A DNA stretch of 64,000 nucleotides, taken from contig JACFNP010000001.1 of assembly GCA_019454835.1 (NCBI GenBank), forward strand, positions 1 to 64,000. Direction: 5' to 3'. Positions within the stretch are counted from its first letter, which is position 1, and every line of letters begins with the position of its first letter. The DNA comes from Rubellimicrobium sp. GTDB taxonomy: Bacteria > Pseudomonadota > Alphaproteobacteria > Rhodobacterales > Rhodobacteraceae. Both the position numbers and the translations under genes were made by a program. This document shows positions 35,390 through 43,598 of the stretch, one piece after another. Below the pieces are notes generated by a model. It searched no databases. It was given only the letters and a program-made list of their open reading frames with translations, and was not told where the DNA came from.

Positions 35390-36043
35390 ATGGGTCTGCG
35401 CATCAACGATACCATCCCCAATCTTACCGTCCAGACCGATGAGGGCGAGATCACGCTGCACGACTGGATCGGCGATCACTGGGCGATCCTGTTCTCGCAC
35501 CCCAAGGATTTCACCCCGGTCTGCACGACCGAATTCGGCGCCGTGGCGCAGCTTGCCGACGAATGGGCAAAGCGCGACACCAAGGTCATGGGCATCTCGG
35601 TCGACAGCGCCGAGGATCACAAGAAGTGGAAGGTCGACATCGAGAAGGTCGGCGGCGCGAAGGCCGGATTCCCGATCATCGCCGACACCGACCTGAGCGT
35701 GGCCAAGGCCTTCGACATGCTGCCCGCCGAGGCGTATCTGCCCGACGGTCGCACCCCCGCCGACACCGCGACGGTGCGGGTGGTGTTCATCGTCGGCCCC
35801 GACAAGAAGCTGAAGCTCGCGCTCACCTATCCGATGAACGTGGGCCGCAACTTCGCCGAGGTGGTCCGGGCGCTGGATGCGTTGCAGACCGCCGCGAAGC
35901 ATGGCGTCTCGACCCCCGCCGACTGGCGCGTGGGCGATGACGTGGTGATCCCCGGCACGCTGTCGGACGAAGATGCCGCGAAGAAGTTCACCGGCGTGAA
36001 GCGCATCCTGCCCTATCTGCGCAAGGGCGCGCTGCCTGCGTGA
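35390..36043 (+). CDS. 1-Cys peroxiredoxin (Prx6 family)
   Basis: Reduces hydrogen peroxide and organic peroxides. 217 residues. Peroxidatic cysteine in HPKDFTPVCTTEFGAVAQ (about residue 45), preceded by the conserved P-x-x-x-T/V-C loop. The long C-terminal domain (TYPMNVGRNFAEVVRALDAL, then PADWRVGDDVVIPGTLSD) is the Prx6 hallmark. No resolving cysteine is evident, consistent with the 1-Cys mechanism. It has its own terminator at 36065. A TATATA -10-like box lies 32-37 nt upstream. Confidence 0.93.
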   Translation: MGLRINDTIPNLTVQTDEGEITLHDWIGDHWAILFSHPKDFTPVCTTEFGAVAQLADEWAKRDTKVMGISVDSAEDHKKWKVDIEKVGGAKAGFPIIADTDLSVAKAFDMLPAEAYLPDGRTPADTATVRVVFIVGPDKKLKLALTYPMNVGRNFAEVVRALDALQTAAKHGVSTPADWRVGDDVVIPGTLSDEDAAKKFTGVKRILPYLRKGALPA

Positions 36044-36064
36044 CACCCCGGCGGCACGATCACG

Positions 36065-36091
36065 AAAAGGCGGCCTCCGGGTCGCCTTTTT
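36065..36091 (+). terminator. Rho-independent terminator of peroxiredoxin gene
   Basis: AAAAGGCG and CGCCTTTT arms around GCCTCCGGGT, with a TTTTT run; 22 nt after the stop. The A-run on the left lets it work in both directions. Confidence 0.85.
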
Positions 36092-36154
36092 CATGGCCGA
36101 CCCGCCGCCTGCGCCCCTCTGGCCCGTCAACCGCCGTGGCCCGCGCTTGTTGCC

Positions 36155-36319
36155 CAGGGCAATCGGGTGAACTGCGCATACCGTCACCCGCGAGGCGAAG
36201 CCGAAGCAACCTCGACCGCTCACACTCAGCATCGAGGTTGCCGCGTCGGCTTCGCCTCCTCGCAATGACGGGAATTGCGGGCGTCGGTGCCGCGCAGGGC
36301 CGTTCGCCCGATTGCCCTG
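36155..36319. mobile_element. Composite MITE-like element with 18-bp terminal inverted repeats
   Basis: Left CAGGGCAATCGGGTGAAC, right GTTCGCCCGATTGCCCTG: inverted repeats identical at 17 of 18 positions. 165 bp, one family A hairpin inside, no ORF. Best-preserved example in the window. Confidence 0.65.
36182..36270 (+). repeat. Family A repeat inside composite element
   Basis: Loop CCGCTCACACTCAGCA; left arm CGTCACCCGCGAGG, right arm CCTCGCAATGACG. Confidence 0.9.
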
Positions 36320-36320
36320 T

Positions 36321-36381
36321 CTTGTCGTCCTGTCGCATTGTTGCGGGCGCGGGATATATCCATCCGGCCGCAGAATGCTCT
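36321..36381 (-). repeat. Family B repeat (diverged copy)
   Basis: On the minus strand it reads GAGCATTCTGCGGCCGGATGG and, further on, GCGCCCGCAACAATGCGACAGG, matching the copies at 36993 and 57999 with scattered changes. Confidence 0.6.
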
Positions 36382-36409
36382 ATCAGGGCGCACCACATGA
36401 GGATTTCCG

Positions 36410-36988
36410 ATGCCTGCACCCGTCCCCGCCGTTCTTGATTTCCTGCTTGCCCGCCGGTCGCGGCCCGCCCGCACGCTGGCCGCGCCGGTGCCGTCGCGTG
36501 ACGAGATCGCGCGCCTCATCGCCGCCGCCGCGCGGGTGCCGGATCACGGCAAGCTGGCGCCGTGGCGGTTCATCGTGCTCACCCGGCCCGTGCTGGACCG
36601 GCTGGCCGCGCAGGTCGCCGCGCGCGGGGCGGAACTGGGCATCGACGCGGGCAAGATCGCCAAGTCGGTGGCGCAATACCGCGACTCGCCGCTGGCCGTC
36701 GCGGTGATCTCGGCCCCCGGCGACACCGGGCGCATCCCGCTCATCGAGCAGCAGCTTTCGGCGGGCGCCGTCTGCATGACGCTCATCACCGCCGCCACCG
36801 CGCAGGGCTGGGGGACGAACTGGCTGACCGGCTGGCAGGTCTACGACCGGCACTTCCTGCGCGAGGGGCTGGGGCTGGCGGATCACGAATCGGTGGCGGG
36901 GGTCATCCATGTCGGCACGCCGACCGCCGACGTGCCCGAACGCCCGCGCCCCGATCCTGCCGCGCTGACGGACTGGCCAGTCGCCTGA
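36410..36988 (+). CDS. Nitroreductase family protein
   Basis: FMN-dependent oxidoreductase, 192 residues. N-terminal VLDFLLARRSRPARTLAAP (R-R-S, FMN phosphate contact), then AAARVPDHGKLAPWRFIVL and C-terminal GTNWLTGWQVYDRHFLREGL with GVIHVGTP. The pattern is that of the small YdjA-like nitroreductases. Substrate is unknown. A family B repeat starts 5 nt after the stop. Confidence 0.9.
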   Translation: MPAPVPAVLDFLLARRSRPARTLAAPVPSRDEIARLIAAAARVPDHGKLAPWRFIVLTRPVLDRLAAQVAARGAELGIDAGKIAKSVAQYRDSPLAVAVISAPGDTGRIPLIEQQLSAGAVCMTLITAATAQGWGTNWLTGWQVYDRHFLREGLGLADHESVAGVIHVGTPTADVPERPRPDPAALTDWPVA

Positions 36989-36992
36989 TTCA

Positions 36993-37050
36993 CAGCATTT
37001 CGCAGCCAGATGGAACATTTGGCGTCCGCGACAATGCGTCAGGACAACAA
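36993..37050 (+). repeat. Family B repeat
   Basis: CAGCATTTCGCAGCCAGATG, GAA, CATTTGG, then CCGCGACAATGCGTCAGGAC. Contains the hairpin CCAGATG-GAA-CATTTGG (one G-T pair). Lies between the convergent nitroreductase and DUF1467 genes. Confidence 0.7.
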
Positions 37051-37072
37051 GTCGGCGCCGACCGCGCCCGGA

Positions 37073-37354
37073 TTACCGCATCACCGCCGGGCGCATCCGG
37101 TTGAACCAGTCGAAATCCTGCACCCGGATCACGCCGCCGATGATGATGACGGCGACAATCGCCCAGATCACGGCGGCGACCAGCGTGGCGATGAGCGCCT
37201 TGCGCCCGACCTTCGGATCGACCGGCGCCGAGGAATGGGTGCCGGGCACGATCTCGCCCGCCTCGCCCTGGGTTTTCAGGTGCAGCGGCAGCAGGGCGAG
37301 GAAGACGACGAACCAGATCATGCCGAAAAGGACGATGCCTGCGGTGATGGTCAT
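37073..37354 (-). CDS. DUF1467 family small membrane protein
   Basis: 93 residues, two hydrophobic segments (ITAGIVLFGMIWFVVFLALL and ATLVAAVIWAIVAVIIIGGV) with a short soluble loop GEAGEIVPGTHSSAPVDPK between. DUF1467 proteins are common beside methylmalonyl-CoA epimerase in Rhodobacterales; function unknown. Its start overlaps the mce stop by 4 nt. Confidence 0.85.
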   Translation of the reverse strand: MTITAGIVLFGMIWFVVFLALLPLHLKTQGEAGEIVPGTHSSAPVDPKVGRKALIATLVAAVIWAIVAVIIIGGVIRVQDFDWFNRMRPAVMR

Positions 37355-37752
37355 GGGGCTTGCTCCAGTTCGATCAGGCAGCCGTCGAAATCGCGCGGAT
37401 GCAGGAAGATGACGGGCCGGCCATGGGCGCCGGGCCGTGGCGCGCCCAGCACGCGGGCGCCCTGCGCGGCCAGACCGGCGCAGGCCGCGTCGAGATCGGC
37501 GACCTCGTAGCAGATGTGGTGAATCCCGCCCGCAGGGTTGCGCGACAGATAGCCCGCAACCGGGCTGTCGTCACCCAGGGGCGTGACGAGCTCGATCCGG
37601 CTGTCGGCCATGTCGACGAAGGCCACGCGCACGCCATGGCCCGGCAGATCATGCGCCACGCCCGCGCGCGCACCGGGCAACCGGCGCCAATGCGCAAGCG
37701 CGGCATCGAGGTCGGGCACCGCGACGGCGATATGGGCAAGGCGGCCGGGCAA
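37351..37752 (-). CDS. mce: Methylmalonyl-CoA epimerase
   Basis: Interconverts (R)- and (S)-methylmalonyl-CoA in propionyl-CoA assimilation. 133 residues, glyoxalase/VOC fold: metal-binding His in LAHIAVAVPDLDAALAHWRR, Glu-containing SRIELVTPLGDDSPVAGYL, HHICYEVADLDAACAGL and a final FLHPRDFDGCLIELEQ. TTG start, supported by AGGAG 6 nt upstream. Coupled to the DUF1467 gene. Confidence 0.92.
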   Translation of the reverse strand: MPGRLAHIAVAVPDLDAALAHWRRLPGARAGVAHDLPGHGVRVAFVDMADSRIELVTPLGDDSPVAGYLSRNPAGGIHHICYEVADLDAACAGLAAQGARVLGAPRPGAHGRPVIFLHPRDFDGCLIELEQAP

Positions 37753-37905
37753 TCCGATCTCCTGTGAAGCGCGCCCCCATAAACGTCAGCCGGGCACCAA
37801 GGGCAAGGCGCAGGCGCATGTCGCGCCACGGCTTAACGTTGTCTTTACCTTGCCGGAGCGAAGATCGGCGCAGGTTGTCCGCAGTCGCTTTCGGGGAGTT
37901 CCGCG

Positions 37906-38616
37906 ATGGATACCGTGACCGCACCAGTCCTTCGCCCGACCGCCGCCCGGCCCCTGCACGGCATGACCGTGCTTCTGGTCGAGGACAGCCGACTCACCTC
38001 GGAAGCCGTGCGCCTGATGTGCACGCGCTCGGGCGCGCGGCTGTTGCGGGCCGATTCGCTGGCCCATGCCCGGCGGCATCTGGCCGTTTACCGGCCGGGC
38101 TGCGTCATCGTCGATCTAGGCCTGCCCGACGGGTCGGGTGCCGAACTGCTGGCCGATCTCGCGCGGGCGCGGCCACGCATCGACGTGCTGCTGGGGATCA
38201 GCGGTGATCCCTGGGCCGAAGGCGTGGCGCTGGCCGCCGGGGCGGACGGCTTTCTGGGCAAGCCCTTCGTATCGCTGGCACATTTCCAGACCATGATCCT
38301 GCGCCTCCTGCCGCACGACCGCCGCCCGCCCGGCCCGCGCCCGGTCTCGGTCGCGCCGCTGGTGCCCGATCCGGCGGCGTGGCGCGACGATCTTGGCCGC
38401 GCCTCGGACCTTCTGGCCAGCGGCGACAACGACATGGGCTATGTCGCGCAATTCCTGGCCGGCGTCGCGGCCAGCACCGGCGACAACGCGCTGGCGGCGG
38501 CGGCGGCCGCACTGGCGCCACCGGCGGGCGCCGCATCTGCGGCGGCGCTGGCGCGGTTGCGCGCCATGGTGGCCCTGCGGTTGCAGGACGGTCCGCAGGA
38601 TCAGCCCGCGTCCTGA
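37906..38616 (+). CDS. Stand-alone response regulator with C-terminal helical region
   Basis: 236 residues. CheY-like receiver at residues 20-135: acidic pair in VLLVEDSRL, phospho-acceptor Asp70 in CVIVDLGLPDGSGAELL, conserved Lys119 in GFLGKPF. The C-terminal ~90 residues are Ala-rich and helical with no recognisable DNA-binding or enzyme domain. No kinase gene is adjacent. RBS GGGGAG precedes the ATG. Its 3' end overlaps the convergent acetyltransferase gene by 16 bp. Possible roles are phospho-relay or protein-protein signalling. Confidence 0.85.
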   Translation: MDTVTAPVLRPTAARPLHGMTVLLVEDSRLTSEAVRLMCTRSGARLLRADSLAHARRHLAVYRPGCVIVDLGLPDGSGAELLADLARARPRIDVLLGISGDPWAEGVALAAGADGFLGKPFVSLAHFQTMILRLLPHDRRPPGPRPVSVAPLVPDPAAWRDDLGRASDLLASGDNDMGYVAQFLAGVAASTGDNALAAAAAALAPPAGAASAAALARLRAMVALRLQDGPQDQPAS

Positions 38617-39323
38617 AGCAGCGGGTCGCGGGCGAACAGCAACGGCCGGGTCAGCGCCGACAACGAGTGGCGCTGTCGCCCCGAGGCATCGAAATTGCCG
38701 GGCGCGAGCCAGCGTTCATATGCCGCGCGCAGCGCGGGCCATTCGCGGTCGATGATCGCGAACCAGGCGGTGTCGCGGCTGCGGCCCTTCACGATCATGT
38801 GCTGGCGGAAGATGCTTTCAAAGCTGAACCCCAGCCGCTGCGCCGCGCGCCGCGACGGGCGGTTCAGCGCGTCGCATTTCCATTCGTAGCGGCGATAGCC
38901 GTTGTCGAAGGCCCATGCCATCAGCAGGAACATGGCCTCGGTTGCGGCAGGCGTCTGCTGAAGCGCGGGCGCGAGGCAGATGTTGCCGACCTCGACCACC
39001 CCCATCACCGGCGTGATCCGCATGAGCGAGGCAACCCCTGCGGCACGCCCGCCGGCAAGGTCGCGGATCGCGTAGAAATACGGGTCGGGCTGACCGGCGA
39101 TGTCGCGCAGATAGGCACCGATCCCGGCGGCATCGTCGAACGGCCCCCTGAACATGTAGTCCCAGAGCCAGTCATGGCCGAGCCATGCGTCGGCCAGATC
39201 GGCACCATGGCGCGCGGGGTCGAGCCGTTCGAGACGGGCGAAACGCCCGTCGATCACGTCGGGCCCCGGCAGGGGCGCCGGGGTCCAGCCGGAAATGATC
39301 TCGCCGCGCGGTCTGTCGTCCAT
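38601..39323 (-). CDS. GNAT family N-acetyltransferase
   Basis: 240 residues, of the RimJ/RimL-like GNAT group. It carries DGRFARLERLDPARHGADLA at the N-terminus, MGVVEVGNICLAPALQQTPA before the CoA site, YEWKCDALNRPSRRAAQRLG and FSFESIFRQHMIVKGRSRDT, typical of acetyltransferases that modify proteins or small amines. Substrate unknown. The upstream gap holds an AT-rich palindrome cluster and the aspS terminator. Confidence 0.88.
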   Translation of the reverse strand: MDDRPRGEIISGWTPAPLPGPDVIDGRFARLERLDPARHGADLADAWLGHDWLWDYMFRGPFDDAAGIGAYLRDIAGQPDPYFYAIRDLAGGRAAGVASLMRITPVMGVVEVGNICLAPALQQTPAATEAMFLLMAWAFDNGYRRYEWKCDALNRPSRRAAQRLGFSFESIFRQHMIVKGRSRDTAWFAIIDREWPALRAAYERWLAPGNFDASGRQRHSLSALTRPLLFARDPLLQDAG

Positions 39324-39392
39324 GGAGGCCTCCGTTCACGCGCAGGATAGCGCGCAAGGCGGCGGAGTCGAGACGGGGCGGTCCCGCAGTTT

Positions 39393-39455
39393 CCTACAAA
39401 TTTGGCAGAACAAATTTCCAGAAATTTGTTAGGCCAAATAGTTAATATCACGTTG
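39393..39455 (-). repeat. Family C AT-rich palindrome cluster, copy 1
   Basis: AACAAATTT-CCAG-AAATTTGTT at 39409-39430 with 9-bp perfect arms, preceded by ACAAATTTGG and followed by AGGCCAAATAGTTAATATCA. Strikingly AT-rich in a GC-rich chromosome; homologous to 54316-54384. Confidence 0.75.
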
Positions 39456-39496
39456 ATTTTTGCGAAAACCGCCCCCGCGATCCTGTCGCGGGGGCG
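39455..39496 (-). terminator. Rho-independent terminator of aspS
   Basis: On the minus strand, CGCCCCCGCGA-CAGGA-TCGCGGGGGCG is an 11-bp perfect stem followed by GTTTTCGC, 15 nt after the aspS stop. Confidence 0.85.
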
Positions 39497-39511
39497 ATTT
39501 CCGGGCTGCCG

Positions 39512-41287
39512 TCACTCTTCGGGCGGCACCACGCGCAGGCGCAGTTCGCGGAGCTGTTCGTTTGTCGGTTCCGACGGCGCGCCCATCATCAGGTCTTCGG
39601 CGCGCTGGTTCATCGGGAACAGGATCACCTCGCGGATATTCACCTCGTCGGCCAGGAGCATGACGATCCGGTCGATCCCCGCCGCACAGCCGCCGTGCGG
39701 CGGCGCGCCGTAGGTAAAGGCGTTGACCATGCCGCCAAAGCGCTTGCGCACCTCGTCCTCGTCGTAACCGGCGATGGCGAACGCCTTGAACATGATGTCG
39801 GGCGAATGGTTGCGGATCGCGCCGGACACCAGTTCATAGCCGTTGCAGGCAAGGTCATACTGATAGCCCAGCACCCGCAGCGGATCGCCCGCCAGCGCCG
39901 CGATCCCGCCCTGCGGCATGGAAAACGGGTTGTGGGAGAAGTCGATGCCACCCTCGTCGGTGCGTTCGTACATCGGGAAATCGACGATCCAGGCAAAGGC
40001 GAAGCGGTCGGCCTCGAAGGCCCCGGTCTCGCGGCCGATCTCGACGCGGGCCTTGGCGGCGACGGCTTCAAACCGCTCCGGCCTGCCGCCGACGAAGAAG
40101 ACCGCGTCCCCGGCGCCAAGGCCAAGCTGGGTGCGGATCGCCTCGGTCCGTTCGGGGCCGATGTTCTTTGCCACCGGGCCTGCGGCTTCGATCCCGTCCC
40201 CGGCCTCGCGCCAGAAGATATAGCCCATCCCCGGCAAGCCCTCTTTCTGCGCGAAGGCGTTCATGCGGTCGCAGAAGGCGCGGCTGCCGCCCCTGGGCGC
40301 CGGGATGGCACGGACCTCGTTGCCCTCGTTCTCGAGCAGCTTGGCGAACACCTGAAAGCCCGAGCCGCGGAAATGCTCGCTCACCTCTTCCATCTTCAGC
40401 GGGCAGCGCAGGTCGGGCTTGTCGGTGCCATACCAGCGCAGCGCGTCGGCATAGCTGATGCGCGGCCAGTCGGCATCGACGCGGCGCCCGCCGCCGAATT
40501 CCTGAAACACGCCGCGCAGCACGGGTTCCACCGTGGCGAAAACGTCTTCCTGCTCGACGAACGACATTTCCAGATCGAGCTGGTAGAAATCGGTCGGGGA
40601 GCGGTCGGCGCGCGGGTCTTCGTCGCGGAAACAGGGCGCGATCTGGAAATAGCGGTCGAAGCCCGAGACCATGAGCAACTGCTTGAACTGCTGCGGCGCC
40701 TGCGGCAGCGCGTAGAACTTGCCCGGATGCAGCCGCGACGGCACCAGAAAATCGCGCGCCCCTTCGGGTGACGACGCGGTGATGATCGGGGTCTGGTATT
40801 CGCGGAACTCCTGATCCCACATCCGCCGCCGGATCGAGGCCACGACATCCGAGCGCAGCTTCATCTTGCGCTGCATCTCGTCGCGGCGCAGGTCGAGGTA
40901 GCGATAGCGCAGGCGGGTTTCCTCGGGGTATTCCTGATCGCCGAACACCAGCAACGGCAGTTCGGCGGCAGCGCCCAGCACCTCGACCGCGTCCACATAG
41001 ACCTCGATGGCGCCGGTCGGCAGCCTGGGGTTTTCCAGCCCGTCGGCGCGGGCGCGCACCGTGCCGTCGATGCGGATGCAGGTTTCCGGGCGCAGCCGTT
41101 CCACATCGGCGAAGGCCGGGCTGTCGGGATCGGCCAGAACCTGGGTGATGCCGTAATGGTCGCGCAGGTCGATGAACAGGATGCCGCCGTGGTCGCGGAT
41201 CCGGTGGACCCAGCCCGAAAGGCGCACGTTGTGGCCCGCATCGGTCAGGCGCAGGGCGTCGCAGGTATGGCTGCGGTATCGGTGCAT
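39512..41287 (-). CDS. aspS: Aspartyl-tRNA synthetase
   Basis: Class II synthetase charging tRNA-Asp. 591 residues. Anticodon-binding OB domain near [20 protein letters not shown]; motif 2 [20 protein letters not shown] then [11 protein letters not shown]; the bacterial GAD insertion; motif 3 [20 protein letters not shown] start at the second ATG (41287), which has AAGGAGG 5 nt upstream, rather than the adjacent ATG at 41290. It has its own terminator. Confidence 0.96.
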   Translation of the reverse strand: MHRYRSHTCDALRLTDAGHNVRLSGWVHRIRDHGGILFIDLRDHYGITQVLADPDSPAFADVERLRPETCIRIDGTVRARADGLENPRLPTGAIEVYVDAVEVLGAAAELPLLVFGDQEYPEETRLRYRYLDLRRDEMQRKMKLRSDVVASIRRRMWDQEFREYQTPIITASSPEGARDFLVPSRLHPGKFYALPQAPQQFKQLLMVSGFDRYFQIAPCFRDEDPRADRSPTDFYQLDLEMSFVEQEDVFATVEPVLRGVFQEFGGGRRVDADWPRISYADALRWYGTDKPDLRCPLKMEEVSEHFRGSGFQVFAKLLENEGNEVRAIPAPRGGSRAFCDRMNAFAQKEGLPGMGYIFWREAGDGIEAAGPVAKNIGPERTEAIRTQLGLGAGDAVFFVGGRPERFEAVAAKARVEIGRETGAFEADRFAFAWIVDFPMYERTDEGGIDFSHNPFSMPQGGIAALAGDPLRVLGYQYDLACNGYELVSGAIRNHSPDIMFKAFAIAGYDEDEVRKRFGGMVNAFTYGAPPHGGCAAGIDRIVMLLADEVNIREVILFPMNQRAEDLMMGAPSEPTNEQLRELRLRVVPPEE

Positions 41288-41433
41288 CATGGCCTCCTTG
41301 GCGATGGCGGGGGATTGCGCGCACGGGGGCGGAAGTCAAGGACGGCGCCGGGCGATTCCCGCCAAAGTGTTGACGAAAGCGGCGGCGCCGTGCATCGCTG
41401 CGCGTCAGGATGACGAACGGGGGAGGTCCGGGC

Positions 41434-42246
41434 ATGAACGGAAACACGGGCGTGCAGATCGTGACCCATGCCTTCGGGCTGGTGTTCCGGAACCTGACCG
41501 ATGCGCTGAAGGTCTCGGTCGGCCCCTATCTGCTGGGCCTCGTGGTCGCGGCGCTGGCGATGATGGCGCTCGGCGGATCACCGGCGCGATGGCTGAGCGG
41601 CGCCGCCGATCCGGCGGCGGGCGATCCGATGGCTGCCGCCGGGCAGTCGGTTGCCCTGCTGGTTGCCATGCTGGTGATGCTGTTCATCTCGTCCTGGGTG
41701 GCGGTTGCCTGGCACCGTTTCGTGCTGCTCGAGGAATATCCCGGCCTGCTGCCCGCCCTCGCCGGGCGGCCGGTGTGGCCCTACATCGTCAAGGCGATCA
41801 AGCTGGCGCTGCTGCTGATCGTCATTGCCATCCCGGTGATGATCGGCGTTACCGTCGTGCTGGCGCTGCTGAGCGGCATTCCGGGGGTCGCACCCGACGA
41901 GGGGCCGGGGGCGATCGGCTTTCTGGCCGCGATCGTGGTCGGCACTCTGTTCTCGTGGCTCTCGATCCGGTTCGGGCTGGTCCTGCCTGCGGTGGCGCTG
42001 GGGCGGCAGATGACCTTCCGCGAAAGCTGGACCGCGACGGCCGCGCTTTCGGGTGCGATCCTGACCGCGATCCTGATTCTGGTCGTGCTGAATGTCGTCG
42101 TCTCGTGGCTGCTCGGGGCGGCGTTCAGGGGCAATGTCCTGTTCGGCATTCTCGACATGCTGGTGGGCTGGATCAGCGTCATGGTCGGGCTGTCGATCCT
42201 GACCACGATCTACGGCCATGCCACCGAGGGGCGACCGCTCAACTGA
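41434..42246 (+). CDS. Polytopic membrane protein (paralogue of gene at 43599)
   Basis: 270 residues, about six hydrophobic segments, no assigned family. Notable segments: VAVAWHRFVLLEEYPGLLPA, LSIRFGLVLPAVALGRQMTF, ESWTATAALSG and IYGHATEGRPLN at the C-terminus. The same order of landmarks (AVGWHRFVL-x-x-EQPGI, LVLGHRVSVAESWAATG, LIYRDLIEG) occurs in the gene downstream of ilvA. Start at ATG 41434 behind GGGAGG; the frame opens at 41410. Function unknown. Confidence 0.8.
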   Translation: MNGNTGVQIVTHAFGLVFRNLTDALKVSVGPYLLGLVVAALAMMALGGSPARWLSGAADPAAGDPMAAAGQSVALLVAMLVMLFISSWVAVAWHRFVLLEEYPGLLPALAGRPVWPYIVKAIKLALLLIVIAIPVMIGVTVVLALLSGIPGVAPDEGPGAIGFLAAIVVGTLFSWLSIRFGLVLPAVALGRQMTFRESWTATAALSGAILTAILILVVLNVVVSWLLGAAFRGNVLFGILDMLVGWISVMVGLSILTTIYGHATEGRPLN

Positions 42247-42295
42247 CGCGCGGTCACCCCTTGTCTTTTCGGCGCGGCGGCGCGAGGGCGGCTGC

Positions 42296-43543
42296 ATGAG
42301 CGATTTTATCAAGAATGTCCGCGCCACGGCGGATGCCCTGCGCGAGCTGTTTCCCGCCACGCCGCTGCAGCGCAACGATTTCCTGTCGGCGCGCTACGGG
42401 GCGGACATCCTTCTCAAGCGCGAGGACCTCGCGCCGGTGCGCAGCTACAAGCTGCGCGGCGCCTTCAACGCCATGCGCCGCGCGCTGGCCGCACATCCCG
42501 AACAGCGCGCCTTCGTCTGCGCCAGTGCAGGCAACCATGCGCAGGGCGTGGCCTATGCCTGCCGTCATTTCGGCGTGCGCGGCACGATCTTCATGCCGGT
42601 GACGACCCCGCACCAGAAGATCGACAAGACCCGCAGCTTCGGCGGCGGACAGGTCGAGATCGTGCTGACCGGCGACTATCTCGACCAGAGCCTTGCAGCC
42701 GCGCGGACCTTCTGCACCGAGGCGGGCGCGCATTTCCTGTCGCCCTTCGACGACCCCGACGTGATCGAGGGACAGGCGACGGTGGCGGTGGAAATCCTTG
42801 ACCAGCTTGGCCGTGCCCCCGATCTGGTGATCCTGCCGGTCGGCGGGGGTGGTCTGGGGGCCGGGGTGGTCTCGGTCATGCGCGAGGCGGCGCCCGCCAC
42901 GCAGTTCCTGTTCGTCGAGCCGTCCGGCGGCGCCAGCCTTGCCGCCGCGCTGGCCGCCAGGCATCCGGTGACGCTGGAGCGGGTGAATTCCTTCATCGAC
43001 GGCGCCGCCGTGGGGCGCACCGGCGATCTGCCGTTCTCGATCCTGCGCGACACCGATCCCGCGCGGGTGCTGCTGGTTCCCGAGGACCGGGTCTGCGGCA
43101 CCATGCTCGAATTGCTGAACGTCGAGGGCATCGTTCTGGAACCCGCCGGGGCGCTGTCGGTCGACGTGCTGGGCCACCTTGCCGAGGCGATCACCGGCAG
43201 AACGGTGGTCTGCATCACCTCGGGCGGCAATTTCGACTTCGAGCGCCTGCCCGAAGTGAAGGAGCGCGCCCAGCGCTTTGCCGGGCTGAAGAAGTATTTC
43301 ATCCTGCGGATGCCGCAGCGCCCCGGTGCGCTGCGCGACTTTCTGGGCCTGCTCGGCCCCGAGGACGACATCGCGCGGTTTGAATACCTGAAGAAGACCG
43401 CGCGCAACTTCGGCTCGGTCCTGATCGGGATCGAGACCACCGACCCCGCGAATTTCCCGGCGCTCTTCGCGCGGATGGACGCCGCCGAGCTGGATTACCG
43501 CGACATCACCGAAGATGCGGCGCTGGCCGAGTTCCTCATCTGA
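42296..43543 (+). CDS. ilvA: Threonine ammonia-lyase (threonine deaminase)
   Basis: Converts threonine to 2-oxobutanoate, first step of isoleucine synthesis. 415 residues, PLP fold type II: the PLP lysine in VRSYKLRGAFNAM, then CASAGNHAQGVAYACRHFG, the glycine loop LPVGGGGLGAGVVSVM and SGGNFDF. The C-terminal ~80 residues (KKYFILRMPQRPGALRDFLG) form one ACT-like regulatory domain. Start at ATG 42296. ilvD, another gene of this pathway, lies at 49108. Confidence 0.93.
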   Translation: MSDFIKNVRATADALRELFPATPLQRNDFLSARYGADILLKREDLAPVRSYKLRGAFNAMRRALAAHPEQRAFVCASAGNHAQGVAYACRHFGVRGTIFMPVTTPHQKIDKTRSFGGGQVEIVLTGDYLDQSLAAARTFCTEAGAHFLSPFDDPDVIEGQATVAVEILDQLGRAPDLVILPVGGGGLGAGVVSVMREAAPATQFLFVEPSGGASLAAALAARHPVTLERVNSFIDGAAVGRTGDLPFSILRDTDPARVLLVPEDRVCGTMLELLNVEGIVLEPAGALSVDVLGHLAEAITGRTVVCITSGGNFDFERLPEVKERAQRFAGLKKYFILRMPQRPGALRDFLGLLGPEDDIARFEYLKKTARNFGSVLIGIETTDPANFPALFARMDAAELDYRDITEDAALAEFLI

Positions 43544-43598
43544 TTGACGCGCCCCGCCGCCCTTGGCAGGACTCGGCAGGTCGGGACGGGGCGCGCGG

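Larger units (their letters stand above)
36044..36409. other. Gene-free stretch: terminator, composite element, family B repeat
   Basis: 366 nt holding the peroxiredoxin terminator, a 165-bp element with 18-bp terminal inverted repeats, and an inverted family B repeat immediately before the nitroreductase gene. Confidence 0.8.
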
